From assembly GCA_035527845.1 (NCBI GenBank), contig DATKZT010000090.1, positions 1 to 64,000 of the forward strand: 64,000 nt of DNA, given 5' to 3'. Source of the DNA: JAUWKC01 sp035527845. GTDB taxonomy: Bacteria; Planctomycetota; Phycisphaerae; Sedimentisphaerales; Anaerobacaceae. Numbering within the stretch: the stretch's first letter is position 1; each line of letters starts with the position of its first letter. Position numbers and translations under genes: made by a program. This document shows positions 1 to 9,511 of this stretch, in pieces. The notes beneath the pieces are model-generated. The model was given only the letters and a program-made list of their open reading frames with translations, searched no databases and had not been told where the DNA came from.

Positions 1-617
1 ATCGATTGTGTGTTACAGTCTGTCATAGAAATGGCCTTTCTGTTTGAGTATGATTGTTGTTATAACTACTTATACTACAGACAGTTAGGCCATTTGTCTA
101 TCAAAAAATCCGAAAATCCTGTGAAATATGCGGGTTAGAGAGGCAGGAGGGGCTCTTGGTTTTGGGCGGGACTGCCTGCTGGGGATGGGGCACGGCGGGG
201 ATGAAGGGAAGGAGGGTTTAGGGGGAAAGTTTTTTGCTGATGATGCTGATTTTTTGCTTGATTTTACGGGGGTGTGGGGGTAGTCTGGGGGAAGCTTTGG
301 TTTAGCGAGGAGTGGCGAAAATGTTGTGCGTCAGGCCTTTCGCGAACGAGGAGTGTTGCGCTGGTGCGAATGAGTGGCTGTCGTTGCGCGCAGAATGCGC
401 ACCACGGCGGGTACTTGCGGAGCGGAACTTGCGATGGCCGCAAGAATGGTCATCCGGGCGGTTCGGCGCGACGAAGGAGTCAAGAAAGCAAAGGTTTGTC
501 GGATGTGGAGAGAATACGGTCTTTTTGGAGGACTGAGGATGAAGAAATTGAGGCGGCGTTGTTTTTAGTCGTAAGCAAAGAGATTGTGGGTAAAGAAGAT
601 TTTTGGAGGGTTTCAAA
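1..617. other. Gene-poor leader region
   Basis: I see no supportable gene here. Several reading frames of 60-115 codons exist on both strands between about 270 and 620, but they overlap one another, lack ribosome-binding sites and have low-complexity composition. The plus-strand G-rich stretch around 140-300 has no clear terminator or promoter. The last bases hold the ribosome-binding site of the following gene. Confidence 0.5.
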
Positions 618-3600
618 ATGAATTTTGGAATGAAGAAGTTTTCAGTTTTTGTTCTTGTTACTGTGATGATTGGTGCGGGGTCGGTGGCTGTGGGCGATTG
701 GGACCCCGGCGAACTACATAAGATGCACTATCCGCAGCTTCCGGACCTTAATCCTACAGGTATGGACGTGCTGGCGGGTCCGCTGTCAGTGGATCCCGAC
801 GGGACGGTTTACTACGAGAAGTTCATTGCGGATGATTTTCTGTGCACTGAGTCGGGACCGATCACGGGCATCCATATCTGGTGCTCTTACCGGGGCGACA
901 TAAAGTACATGGATCCGCCGTTTTTCAGCCTGGTAATATACGACAATGTGCCGGCGGGAACGGGGGGGATTCCCTGGAGCCGACCGGGGCAGGCCCTGTG
1001 GGACACGTACGTTCAGCCGACGGCAGAGCGGATTTACGCAACGAGTGAGGAGTCCTTCTACGACCCCAATCCGGACATGATTGTGGGCAATGACACCATA
1101 GTATGGCAGTACAACTTCGAGTTTGGCGAGGATGAAGCGTTTCATCAGGAAAGAAACGAAATCTACTGGCTGGGCATCAAACACACGTTCGACCTGAATA
1201 ACGACGGGATCGTGAACCTAATGGACCTGTTTGTTTTGAAAATGAACTGGCCGGGAAGCTTCGGTTGGAAGACATCGGTGGTTGAGCAGTACGAGGACGA
1301 TGCGGTGTGGACGGAGGCGATGACATTCTTCGACGTTCCCCATGTGGTGCCGGAGGGCGAAATATGGATGCCGATGGACTACCCGCCCGAGCACGAATAT
1401 GCGGGCCGGAGCATCGATCTGGCGTTTGTGATTACGGGTCCGGCGCCTGCGGAGCTGGACTTCGGCGATGCGCCTCGTCCGTATCCTACGATGCTGACTG
1501 TCGATGGGGCGCGGCATATAATCGGCGGTCCGTATTTCTGCGACGCTTCGGGGGGCGATTCGCCGGACCCCGAAGGCGACGGACAGCCGGACCTGAACGC
1601 CTTGGGCGACGACAACGACGGCAACGACGATGAGGACGGCGTGCAGATTCCGCCATTGATGGCGGGCGTTGCGTCGAATATCACGGTGATGGTTTGCGGC
1701 AGCAGCGGCCCGACCGGCGCGATGGTTGAAATCTGGATTGACTGGCACAGCGACGGCAGCTTCGATGCGAGCGATATGGTGTTTGGCGGGCCGCTTCCGG
1801 ACGGCGTTCATTCGGTGGCGGTGGCGCCTCCGTTGGACGCGGTGAACGGTCAGACGTTCGCCCGGTGCCGCATCAGCACGCAGGGCACGGGCAGCCCGAC
1901 CGGACAGGCCGCCGACGGCGAGGTTGAGGACCACAAGGTGTACATCGAAGGCGGGCGGAAGCGGCCGACGCCGCATTTGAAGTGGTCGCAGCCGCCCATT
2001 CCAATGTACCCGCTGGACGATTGGCCGACGTTCTGCGGCTGGGATGAGCCGTCCTGGAGGGAGTGGGTTGATCCGGCGATATGGTTCGACGCATGGAACT
2101 GCCGGACACAGTGCCACGGCGACGCGGACTGCGACGGGGACGTGGACGCCGATGATGAGGCGATTCTGATGGCGGCGTGGCTCATAAACTGGCCCAGTCC
2201 AGGTTATGATCCTCGCGCCGACTTCGACCGTGACCTGCAGATATTTCTCCCTGACCTGTTCATATTGAATAGCAATATGGGTACGAATCCGCCGGCGGAC
2301 TGCGCTTTGCGGCCGGAATTAGCGGCGATGGTGGCGGACGACTTTAGATGTCTGGGAACCATGCCGATAAAGAGCATCCATTGGTGGGGCTCGTACATCG
2401 GCTGGGACACTCCGGAGACTTTGCCTCCGGAGCAGCCGATTGCCTGGCGGATTGGCTTCTGGTCTAACGACGTTTCGAGTCAAAGCTGTGACTTCTTGTA
2501 CGGAGCTGCGACGGGGACGACCAGCGGCAACGCACCGAGCGACCTCTATAAGATTGATCCGACCACGGGCGTAGCGACATTGATCGGCCCGATTGGTTTC
2601 AACGGCGTTACAGGCCTGTCATTTGCACCAGACGGAACTTTGTACGGAACGTGCCACGATACCGTTACCAATCAAGCCTTGCTGATCAAGGTTGACACGA
2701 TGACGGGCGCCGGGACACTTGTGGGGCCTGTGAACACGACAGGAACGGGGCAAAGCCGTGTTCCTGATATTTCCTTTAGGTCAGATGGTGTGCTGTATGG
2801 ATACGGGGACGGCCCCGACCAGCTTATCACCATCGATACAGCGTCGGGGCAAGGAACGGCCGTTGGGCCGACCGGCTACTTCGGCGGCGGCAATGGGATG
2901 GACTTTGCGCCCGATGGGAGGCTTTATGCCACGCCGTGGGACTGGAACAGTCTCGTGATCATCGACCCGGCGACGGGCGCCGGCGCCGACGTTCCGGGAT
3001 CGGCGGGCAACGTACCAAATCGTATCAACGCGCTGGAGTTCTGTCAGCAGCACGGCGTGCTCTTCGGCTCGTGGAACGACGTGGCCTCCGGGAACAATTA
3101 CCTTGTGACGCTGGACTTGAATACGGGTTTGCCCTTGAGTATAGTCCAGACGGTGATGGGTCTTGACGCGATTGCGTTCAACGAGCACAGCCGGCCGATG
3201 GAGCTGCTGCACGTATTTGAGGTGGACGCCTCTCGTGTTCAGATCGAGCCTGTGGGCTGGGATTACTACTTCAACTTCTATCCGTCTGACGCCTGCTGGC
3301 AGTACTATGTGAAGTTAGAGCATCAGGAAGTGTTCTGGCAGAGCAAGTATCTGCCGCAGACGGAGGATAACATATTCTGGCTGAGCATTACTGCGCTGTA
3401 TCCCGAATCCGACCCGCCGGTGGACCCACAGTATCCGTGGGGCTGGAAGACGCGTCCGTGGAGCTGGATGGATGATGCGGTCCGATTCTGGCTGTATGAG
3501 GCGCCTGCTCCGGGTTCGGCGGATCCGTGCTATTTGGAGCCGATCAAGGACCCGAGGTATAATGAGAGCTTTGACGTGACGTTCGAGCTTGACACGGACC

Positions 3601-5789
3601 CGAACTACATCAAGTGGGAGCAGCCATTCACTGGTCTGCTGTACTGGCCTCACTTCGAAGACGAGTGGACGATGGGCTCTGTCGAGAGCTGGACCGAGTA
3701 CAAATGGCAGCAGAGTCCGAACCCATCCGGCTGGGATGTGGCACTCAAAGACTATGACAACAACCTGCTGGAGCTGGCGGACGACTGGCGGTGCGACGAG
3801 ACGGGTTCGATAGACGATATCCACCTGTGGGTCTCGTGGGAGGGCGACTGGGTCGGCTATATCCCGTGGATTACCGTGCGTATATATACGGACGACCCGT
3901 GCGGCCCGGGCGGCTATTCGGAGCCGAACGAGCTGAAGTGGGAACGTACGTTCGGACCGGGCGAGTTCGACATGTGGTGGTACGGCTCCGGCGACCAGGG
4001 CTGGTTCGAGCCGGTGTCCTGGATGTGGGCATGGCCGAACCACGTCGAGTTCTATCAGATTGATATCGATGTTCCGGACAACCCGTTCACGCAGGAGCAG
4101 GGCAACATTTACTGGCTGAGCATCGAAGCGAGTTCGGTGGACGGCTCGGTAGGCTGGAAGACGAGCAGCGACCAATGGAACGACGACGCAGTCTACAAGG
4201 ACCCCTATTCAGGCCAGTGGATGGAACTGTATGACCCGATGATTACTCCAATGACATCACTTGACCTGGCCTTCGCACTTACGACCAAGAAGGAGGAACT
4301 CTACATCAACCGTCTGGTGGCGGACGATTGGCCATGTGATTTGAACACGCCTATTACGGCTTGTGTATGGTGGGGCTCCTATATTGGTTACGGTTACGAG
4401 GCGTGCCAGGCCGGATCATCGTTCATGCCGTTGCCTGTTCCGCCGGATTACTTCCTGCTGACTATCTGGGATGATGTGCCCCTGACAAGCGGAGACAGCG
4501 ACAACTGCTGCTTCCCGCACCCCTGGACAGGCTGCGATGATCCGGCTTGTGAGGCCTCGGTGTGTTCGTATGACCCCTACTGCTGCAATACGGAGTGGGA
4601 CTCTATCTGTGCCTTAGAGGCTCGATCAGATTCCGACTGCGACTGCGGCGGCGGTGACCTGCCATACAGTCATCCGAACGAGGCCATCTGGAAGTACAAG
4701 GCCTACGATTACGACGAGGTGCTGGTCGGCTACGACAAACACCCGGAAGGTGGGGCAGCGGTAGTTTTCGATGGCGGCGCACCTGATCTTCTAAACGGCA
4801 ACGAGATGACAGAGTGGGCCCAGGCCGAGGACTTCACCTTGACAGCTGCCGCGACGATTGAGTCTGTTCGTTTCTGGACGTTGGAAGGGGTCGCTGCCTG
4901 GGACGGGTCTTGTGATTACGCGATCCACACCGATGCCGCCGGCCAGCCCGGGGCCCTCTTAGACTCCGGTTCGGTCGGTTTGGGACGCCTCAGCACCGGA
5001 CGAACAGCTTCCGACCTGAACGAACGGGAAAACGAATTTCATCTGCCGGCGGCACTGCCACTGAGTGCGGGGACCTATTGGCTCGTGCTTCACATGAGCA
5101 GCGACTGTATAACCCGTGACGGCGTCTACTGGGAAACGGGAAGCCCCGGCTCTGGATCGACAGGCTTGGAAGATTATGAGTGTATTGGTGGTCCGTGGTT
5201 TAACAATGGTTCCGACCACGCGTTCCAGTTGCTCGGCGGCGGCGACCCGAACGAGCCGGTGTTCCGTTATTCGGTTCGTCTGCCGCACGACAAGTGGTTC
5301 CTGCAGGATTCCAACGAGGGCGTGTACTGGTTCAGTGCGGTGCCGGTTTACGAGCAGCACCCGCCGAACTACACGTGGGGCTGGACGAACCACAAGCACG
5401 TTTACAACGACGATGCGGTCGAAGGGTATCAGGACATGCCCGGCGGCCCGGCGGACTGGACCTGGTACGAGCTTTTCGACCAGACAGGCGAGAGCGAGGA
5501 CATGTCGTTCATCCTGTTTACGGATCCGCACGGCTATACTTGTTGGGACCCGCTGGAGTGCGCGGGCCAGCCGCTGGGTGACGGCACCTGCGACGGCGCG
5601 GTGAACTTCCTTGACCTGAACCAGTTGAAGCTCGCCTTCTTTGCCACCAAGGGTCAGCCCCTATACAACTGCTGCGCCGACTACAACCATGATAATGCCG
5701 TGAACTTCCTCGACCTCAATACCCTGAAGCTGAACTTCTTCACCTCCGGGCATACTCCGGCGACGGGTAATCAGAATTGTCCGCCGTAA
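618..5789 (+). CDS. Giant secreted modular protein with GEVED, beta-sandwich, propeller and dockerin-like domains
   Basis: About 1723 residues. I place the start at ATG 618 because GGAGGG at 605-610 lies 7 nt upstream; a TTG at 603 is less likely. The N-terminus is a signal peptide (MKKFSVFVLVTVMIGAG core). Numbered from 603, the order is: beta-sandwich unit 1 (about 70-278) with an EF-hand-like DLNNDGIVNLMDL inside it, a GEVED domain (287-448, ending DGEVEDHKVYIE), unit 2 (455-998) interrupted by a six- to seven-repeat propeller-like stretch (627-864), unit 3 (1003-1227), unit 4 (1231-1640) interrupted by a Cys-rich block (1298-1352) and another sandwich (1384-1548), and a C-terminal dockerin-like pair (1658-1713). 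Each unit repeats ADDFRC or ADDWPC and ends with a NDDAV motif. It is probably extracellular and structural or adhesive; the exact function is unknown. The next gene is a paralogue. Confidence 0.85.
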   Translation: MNFGMKKFSVFVLVTVMIGAGSVAVGDWDPGELHKMHYPQLPDLNPTGMDVLAGPLSVDPDGTVYYEKFIADDFLCTESGPITGIHIWCSYRGDIKYMDPPFFSLVIYDNVPAGTGGIPWSRPGQALWDTYVQPTAERIYATSEESFYDPNPDMIVGNDTIVWQYNFEFGEDEAFHQERNEIYWLGIKHTFDLNNDGIVNLMDLFVLKMNWPGSFGWKTSVVEQYEDDAVWTEAMTFFDVPHVVPEGEIWMPMDYPPEHEYAGRSIDLAFVITGPAPAELDFGDAPRPYPTMLTVDGARHIIGGPYFCDASGGDSPDPEGDGQPDLNALGDDNDGNDDEDGVQIPPLMAGVASNITVMVCGSSGPTGAMVEIWIDWHSDGSFDASDMVFGGPLPDGVHSVAVAPPLDAVNGQTFARCRISTQGTGSPTGQAADGEVEDHKVYIEGGRKRPTPHLKWSQPPIPMYPLDDWPTFCGWDEPSWREWVDPAIWFDAWNCRTQCHGDADCDGDVDADDEAILMAAWLINWPSPGYDPRADFDRDLQIFLPDLFILNSNMGTNPPADCALRPELAAMVADDFRCLGTMPIKSIHWWGSYIGWDTPETLPPEQPIAWRIGFWSNDVSSQSCDFLYGAATGTTSGNAPSDLYKIDPTTGVATLIGPIGFNGVTGLSFAPDGTLYGTCHDTVTNQALLIKVDTMTGAGTLVGPVNTTGTGQSRVPDISFRSDGVLYGYGDGPDQLITIDTASGQGTAVGPTGYFGGGNGMDFAPDGRLYATPWDWNSLVIIDPATGAGADVPGSAGNVPNRINALEFCQQHGVLFGSWNDVASGNNYLVTLDLNTGLPLSIVQTVMGLDAIAFNEHSRPMELLHVFEVDASRVQIEPVGWDYYFNFYPSDACWQYYVKLEHQEVFWQSKYLPQTEDNIFWLSITALYPESDPPVDPQYPWGWKTRPWSWMDDAVRFWLYEAPAPGSADPCYLEPIKDPRYNESFDVTFELDTDPNYIKWEQPFTGLLYWPHFEDEWTMGSVESWTEYKWQQSPNPSGWDVALKDYDNNLLELADDWRCDETGSIDDIHLWVSWEGDWVGYIPWITVRIYTDDPCGPGGYSEPNELKWERTFGPGEFDMWWYGSGDQGWFEPVSWMWAWPNHVEFYQIDIDVPDNPFTQEQGNIYWLSIEASSVDGSVGWKTSSDQWNDDAVYKDPYSGQWMELYDPMITPMTSLDLAFALTTKKEELYINRLVADDWPCDLNTPITACVWWGSYIGYGYEACQAGSSFMPLPVPPDYFLLTIWDDVPLTSGDSDNCCFPHPWTGCDDPACEASVCSYDPYCCNTEWDSICALEARSDSDCDCGGGDLPYSHPNEAIWKYKAYDYDEVLVGYDKHPEGGAAVVFDGGAPDLLNGNEMTEWAQAEDFTLTAAATIESVRFWTLEGVAAWDGSCDYAIHTDAAGQPGALLDSGSVGLGRLSTGRTASDLNERENEFHLPAALPLSAGTYWLVLHMSSDCITRDGVYWETGSPGSGSTGLEDYECIGGPWFNNGSDHAFQLLGGGDPNEPVFRYSVRLPHDKWFLQDSNEGVYWFSAVPVYEQHPPNYTWGWTNHKHVYNDDAVEGYQDMPGGPADWTWYELFDQTGESEDMSFILFTDPHGYTCWDPLECAGQPLGDGTCDGAVNFLDLNQLKLAFFATKGQPLYNCCADYNHDNAVNFLDLNTLKLNFFTSGHTPATGNQNCPP
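2481..3194 (+). other. Propeller-like domain inserted in unit 2
   Basis: This stretch encodes repeated YxxDPxTG and FAPDGxLY motifs (for example LYKIDPTTGVATLIG and MDFAPDGRLYAT), as in beta-propeller repeat proteins. It interrupts a beta-sandwich scaffold that is continuous in the paralogue at 6347-8908, where the same position reads SNVADPNLEDPNTYSHPGE. The flanks AWRIGFWSN and ELL are shared by both proteins, so the boundaries can be read directly. Confidence 0.7.
4494..5246 (+). other. Cys-rich block plus second inserted sandwich domain
   Basis: 4494-4658 encodes a compact Cys-rich block (CCFPH...GCDDPACEASVC...CCNTEWDSIC) of a kind that recurs in planctomycete secreted proteins. 4752-5246 encodes a separate beta-sandwich (DGGAPDLLNGNEMTEWAQAE onward, containing AGTYWLVLH). 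Neither is present at the matching place in the neighbouring paralogue, where DKHPE runs almost directly into EPVFRYSVRLP. The shared flanks YSHP, DEVLVG and EPVFRYSVRLP show these are insertions into a common scaffold. Confidence 0.65.
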
Positions 5790-5812
5790 GGATAATGACG
5801 CGGATAGTACAG

Positions 5813-5844
5813 AGAGGCAGGTGTTTTATCCTGCCTCTTTTTTT
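5813..5844 (+). terminator. Intrinsic terminator after the giant secreted protein
   Basis: A perfect 9-bp stem, AGAGGCAGG (5813-5821) with CCTGCCTCT (5830-5838), closes an 8-nt loop and runs into seven T residues. It lies 24 nt past the stop codon, so the giant gene is probably transcribed alone. Confidence 0.85.
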
Positions 5845-6334
5845 GGCTGGTGTGCAAGCGGGCCGGTAATTATGAAGAGCGAGAGGGCTGACAAGATTCA
5901 GAAGAGAGCCGAAATGCGTCGGAAGGTTGGCGGATTTGGGCGAAGATCGGCTATAGGAGGCGCGAACCCCTACACGAAAGTCAGTTATGGTCCGATAATC
6001 CGCTTGACAGGAATTGGCTGGTGTGTTAGACTTGAATGATAAGGATTTTGGCTTTGGTGAGGCGTGGCGAGGATGGATTTGGGGAGAGGTGGTTTATGTC
6101 CGGCAAGGCGGCGTCGATGCCGCTTGGAGTCTGGGGCCAGAAACCAAACCGCCCATTTTGTTCAAATTCCGGCATAATCCGCAAGGGCCGAGGAAAAGTG
6201 GAAAAAAGCGGAAAAACCGCGTCACATTTGGCGGTTTCGTCGCACATATTACTATGGTGAGCAGTTGCCCGGGGTACGGGCAGGTGAAGATATGAGAAGG
6301 TAGGATTTTCTTAAGGTGAACAATTTTTGTTACT
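5845..6334. other. Intergenic region between the paralogues
   Basis: About 490 nt with no convincing gene on either strand. Two small hairpins are visible: AAACCGC/GCGGTTT at 6214-6237 and GCCCG/CGGGC near 6268-6284. No clear sigma-70 promoter stands out. Confidence 0.4.
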
Positions 6335-6340
6335 GGAGGA
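6335..6340 (+). promoter_or_regulatory. Shine-Dalgarno GGAGGA that points to an ATA start
   Basis: GGAGGA lies six bases before ATA at 6347. The first ordinary in-frame start codon is GTG at 6371, 30 nt away from this site and with no ribosome-binding site of its own. The frame is closed upstream by TGA at 6317-6319. This placement decides the start of the following gene. Confidence 0.55.
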
Positions 6341-6346
6341 TCAGTC

Positions 6347-8908
6347 ATATACAGGTCGAGCTCGAGAATCGTGTTGGTCTGTGTGTTGGCGTTGTTGTTG
6401 GGGGGAAGGAGCGTATTGGGCGCAGGTGCGGCGGGCCATTTGAAGTGGTCGCAGCCGCCGGTCGAGATAGATCCGAATTTGGCTTTGCCGGCTGTTTACT
6501 GCGGCTGGAACGAGCCATCGAATCGCCAGGCTCTATGGTTCGATTGCTGGGAGTGCGGATATCAGTGCCACGGTGACGCTTCCTGTGACGGGATGGTTAA
6601 TTTCCTGGATCTGGGGATACTCAAAGCAAATTTCTTCACTCGTTACGGGGATGCGCCGGGATACAATGGCTGTGCGGATTTTAACCGGGATTTGAGTGTA
6701 GATTTTCTGGACGTGGGAATGGTGATGCCGCCGATTTGGATGAGCACTGTTCCATGGGATTGCGCGCCGGCGCCTGTGCCGGGCGGGCCGGAGCGGTGGG
6801 AAGTGGCAGCGGATGATTTTCGGTGTTTGGGCCCGATGCCGATAACGAGCGTTCACTGGTGGGGCTCATACTCAGGCTGGAATGAGACGACCGTGCCGGA
6901 GCCGAACGGGCCGATTGCGTGGCGAATAGGATTCTGGAGCAACGTTGCGGACCCGAATCTCGAAGATCCCAATACCTACAGCCACCCCGGGGAGCTGCTC
7001 TGGCAGGTCGAGGTTCCAAACGAGCGTGTGCAGTGCGAGTGGGTGGGCACAGACGAATTTCCAGGGATGGCGCCGGAGGCGTGCTTTCAGTATTTTGTAC
7101 AGTTGAACCCTGAAGAGTGCTTCATGCAGGGCGACTACCAGAGCGAGGACAATGTTTTCTGGCTGAGCATCGTAGCGATTCATCCGAATGTCAGGCACGT
7201 GGCGCATCCATGGGGCTGGAAGAGCCGGCCTGCGAGCTGGATGGATGCGGCGGTGCGTTTCAGTATGTACGGAACGCCGAGCGGGGGCTTCAGCGGACTT
7301 GTGCCGGGTATGGCGCCTGACCCCTTGTCGGTGACGCCTATCAAGGACCCGGTAAACGGTGAAAGCTTCGACATGGCGTTCGAGCTGGACACGGATGTCA
7401 AGTGGGTGAAATGGGAGCAGCCGTTCACGGGCATTCGGCACTGGCCTCACTACGAGGATGAGCTGTCGATAGCGAAAGTCGAACCGACGGGAGAACCCAA
7501 CGTCATTCGCCTGGCGGCGGACGACTGGCGGTGCGAGGGCAGGTCGCCGGTGAGCGCGATAACGTGGTGGGGCTCGTATATCGGATATCACTACGAGGCT
7601 TGTACGGTCCCGGCGATGGTGCAACCGGACAAGCCGGATTACTTCCTGCTGTCTATCTGGATCGACGTGCCGGCGGACTCCTGCGTGCCGGAGTCCTACA
7701 GCCATCCGGGCGAGAAAATCTGGGAGTACCAGGCCCACGAGTATGACGAGGTCCTGGTGGGTCATGACAAGCACCCGGAAGACGCGAATGCTTTGGCACG
7801 TGAGCCGGTGTTCCGTTATTCGGTCCGCCTGCCCCGCGAGGACTGGTTTTTCCAGCAAGACACCGACGACATCTATTGGTTCAGCGTCGCCGCCGTTTAT
7901 AGTGACATTAACCTGCCCATGGTATATGTGTTTGTGGACGATTTTGAGTTGTACCCGACGGACATTGCTTTGAGGGCGGTGTGGTCCTTCACTGGGGGCG
8001 GGCAGATTGGGATTGGTGCTCCTCCAGAGCCGGTACACAGCGGCGTCAGGTCGATGGAGTTTCAATACGACACCGACGACCCGTGGGCTGATGGGAGCCC
8101 CGAGGCGTGGGCGGAAACAGCAGGTTCGGAAGCGGGCGCCGACTGGACCGGCTTCGGCGCAGAGGTGTTGACGCTGTGGTTCTATGGCGACGCAGACAAC
8201 GATGCAAATGCCACGGAGCAGATGTATGTGGGTCTGCAGGATGGAAGCGGCGCGTATGCCGAGGTCAGATACGGCGAGCATGGCGAGGATATGAATGACC
8301 TGAAAAACGAGGAATGGCAACAGTGGTGTATCAGGCTTCAGGAGTTTACCGACCGCGGTGTGGACCTGACGGATGTGCAGACGATTCATATAGGCTTCGG
8401 GGACAGGACCAATCCGGTGCCAGGCGGCAGGGGCAGGGTATATTTTGATGATATCGCCCTGAACGACGTGTGTCTGCGTATGCCGGAGCACCCGTGGGGC
8501 TGGGCCAACCACGAGCACGCCTTCAACGATGATGCGGTTGCCGGGCATATAGACGACAGCCGGGCATGGGTCTGGGAGGAGCTTTTCGACCAGACCGGCG
8601 CCAGCGCCGATATGTCCTTTATACTGTTCGCTGATTACGACCCCATTCTTGGGACTTGCTGGGACAACGTCCATGAATGCGGGGGACAGCCCTACGGTGA
8701 CGGCAATTGTGATGGGGGGATTAATTTTGTGGATCTGGGGATGCTCAAGATGACATTTTTTAGCTGCAAGGGGGAGCCGCCCTACAACTGTTGCGCTGAC
8801 TTCGATCATAGCGGATGTGTCGGGTTCACGGACTTGAGCAGGCTTAAGCAGTGGTTTTTCTCGGCTGGTCACACGCCGGCGACCGGTAATCAGGATTGTC
8901 CGCCGTAA
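6347..8908 (+). CDS. Secreted modular protein with dockerin-like C-terminus (paralogue of 618-5789)
   Basis: About 853 residues if translation begins at ATA 6347, or 845 from GTG 6371. Starting at ATA gives a complete signal peptide, with an Arg-containing n-region (YRSSSR) before VLVCVLALLL; starting at GTG would remove all basic residues. After it come AGHLKWSQPPVE, a CHGD...CDG EF-hand-like pair, two beta-sandwich units with ADDFRC/ADDWRC and DAAVRF motifs, a VDDFE-type domain (7919-8479) inserted in the second unit, and a C-terminal dockerin-like pair (GDGNCDGGINFVDLGMLK and DFDHSGCVGFTDLSRLK). It is homologous to unit 2 onward of the preceding gene. Role unknown; probably an extracellular structural, adhesive or glycan-associated protein. 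Confidence 0.8.
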   Translation: MYRSSSRIVLVCVLALLLGGRSVLGAGAAGHLKWSQPPVEIDPNLALPAVYCGWNEPSNRQALWFDCWECGYQCHGDASCDGMVNFLDLGILKANFFTRYGDAPGYNGCADFNRDLSVDFLDVGMVMPPIWMSTVPWDCAPAPVPGGPERWEVAADDFRCLGPMPITSVHWWGSYSGWNETTVPEPNGPIAWRIGFWSNVADPNLEDPNTYSHPGELLWQVEVPNERVQCEWVGTDEFPGMAPEACFQYFVQLNPEECFMQGDYQSEDNVFWLSIVAIHPNVRHVAHPWGWKSRPASWMDAAVRFSMYGTPSGGFSGLVPGMAPDPLSVTPIKDPVNGESFDMAFELDTDVKWVKWEQPFTGIRHWPHYEDELSIAKVEPTGEPNVIRLAADDWRCEGRSPVSAITWWGSYIGYHYEACTVPAMVQPDKPDYFLLSIWIDVPADSCVPESYSHPGEKIWEYQAHEYDEVLVGHDKHPEDANALAREPVFRYSVRLPREDWFFQQDTDDIYWFSVAAVYSDINLPMVYVFVDDFELYPTDIALRAVWSFTGGGQIGIGAPPEPVHSGVRSMEFQYDTDDPWADGSPEAWAETAGSEAGADWTGFGAEVLTLWFYGDADNDANATEQMYVGLQDGSGAYAEVRYGEHGEDMNDLKNEEWQQWCIRLQEFTDRGVDLTDVQTIHIGFGDRTNPVPGGRGRVYFDDIALNDVCLRMPEHPWGWANHEHAFNDDAVAGHIDDSRAWVWEELFDQTGASADMSFILFADYDPILGTCWDNVHECGGQPYGDGNCDGGINFVDLGMLKMTFFSCKGEPPYNCCADFDHSGCVGFTDLSRLKQWFFSAGHTPATGNQDCPP
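6430..6490 (+). repeat. 61-bp exact repeat, copy 1
   Basis: This segment, encoding GHLKWSQPPVEIDPNLALP, is identical base for base to 9037-9097. It marks the N-terminal module shared by this gene and the truncated copy downstream. Identity with no silent change implies recent duplication or gene conversion. Confidence 0.9.
7919..8479 (+). other. Inserted VDDFE-type domain
   Basis: Encodes about 187 residues beginning VYVFVDDFELYPT and ending GRVYFDDIALNDV. This is the shape of a domain common in planctomycete secreted proteins, starting with VDDFE and ending with YxDDI, and resembling carbohydrate-binding sandwiches. In the larger paralogue the flanking scaffold is uninterrupted here (VYEQHPPNYTWGW), so this is a lineage-specific insertion. 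The carbohydrate-binding role is inference only. Confidence 0.6.
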
Positions 8909-8950
8909 CGGCATAAGATTAATGTTGGAAATCGAGAGGGACGGTGGACC

Positions 8951-9292
8951 ATGAGCAAGGCTGTATTTGAACGGTTGTTTATTAACTGCTCTGTTTTGTT
9001 GGTTCTGAGCGGGGGAATCGCTCTTGGTACGGGTCAGGCGGGCCATTTGAAGTGGTCGCAGCCGCCGGTCGAGATAGATCCGAATTTGGCTTTGCCGCTT
9101 TGAGGCAACAGCATTTTATTGTATTCTGTCGGTGCCGGTGTCCAGGATAGGACAACGCTGGCAAGCGACCCGAGCGCTGCATCGGCCCGATACAGCATAG
9201 GGGCGGTAACTTCTGTGTTGCCGCCCGGTTATGATTATGCCGGCGCCCATAATGCGATAAATCCAGGTTTGTGCGCTACTTCTGTGCCATGA
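8951..9292 (+). pseudogene. Truncated third member of the secreted-protein family
   Basis: ATG 8951 opens a signal peptide (MSKAVFERLFINCSVLLVL then a small-residue cleavage region) followed by AGHLKWSQPPVEIDPNLALPL and TGA at 9101-9103. The middle part is identical in DNA to 6430-6490. After the TGA the same frame stays open for 62 more codons (SILLYSVGAGVQDRTTL... to TGA at 9290-9292). That part looks protein-like but does not resemble the paralogues. I read it as a gene broken by deletion or recombination just after the shared module. A short 50-residue secreted peptide is the alternative. Confidence 0.6.
9037..9097 (+). repeat. 61-bp exact repeat, copy 2
   Basis: Identical to 6430-6490. 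Identity stops abruptly at both ends: 9036 is A where 6429 is C, and from 9098 the two sequences are unrelated. Confidence 0.9.
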
Positions 9293-9511
9293 CGATTTGT
9301 TTCTGCGAAGGCCGGTCGCTGAACACAACCGGGCTTTAGATACATAAATTTTACCCAGCAGTCACCCCCAGCTTTTAGGACGATTCCAAACGGTTGTCTG
9401 CGGGCACCTAATCCACATCCCGCTCCTTTCTACCTCTAAACATTTTCTGCTCCTTTCAAAAAAGGTTACTGTATTCTGATAACGTAGCTACTTGTTAAAC
9501 AGCAGGTCCAC

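Noticed and set aside
295..325. Apparent similarity of the leader at 295-325 to 6050-6080
   Set aside because: Only short patches (GCTTTGGT, GGCGA) agree. Probably chance in G-rich DNA.
274..621. Overlapping frames of 60-115 codons before the first gene on both strands
   Set aside because: They overlap in several frames, have no ribosome-binding sites and odd Arg/Cys-rich content. None looks like a protein family.
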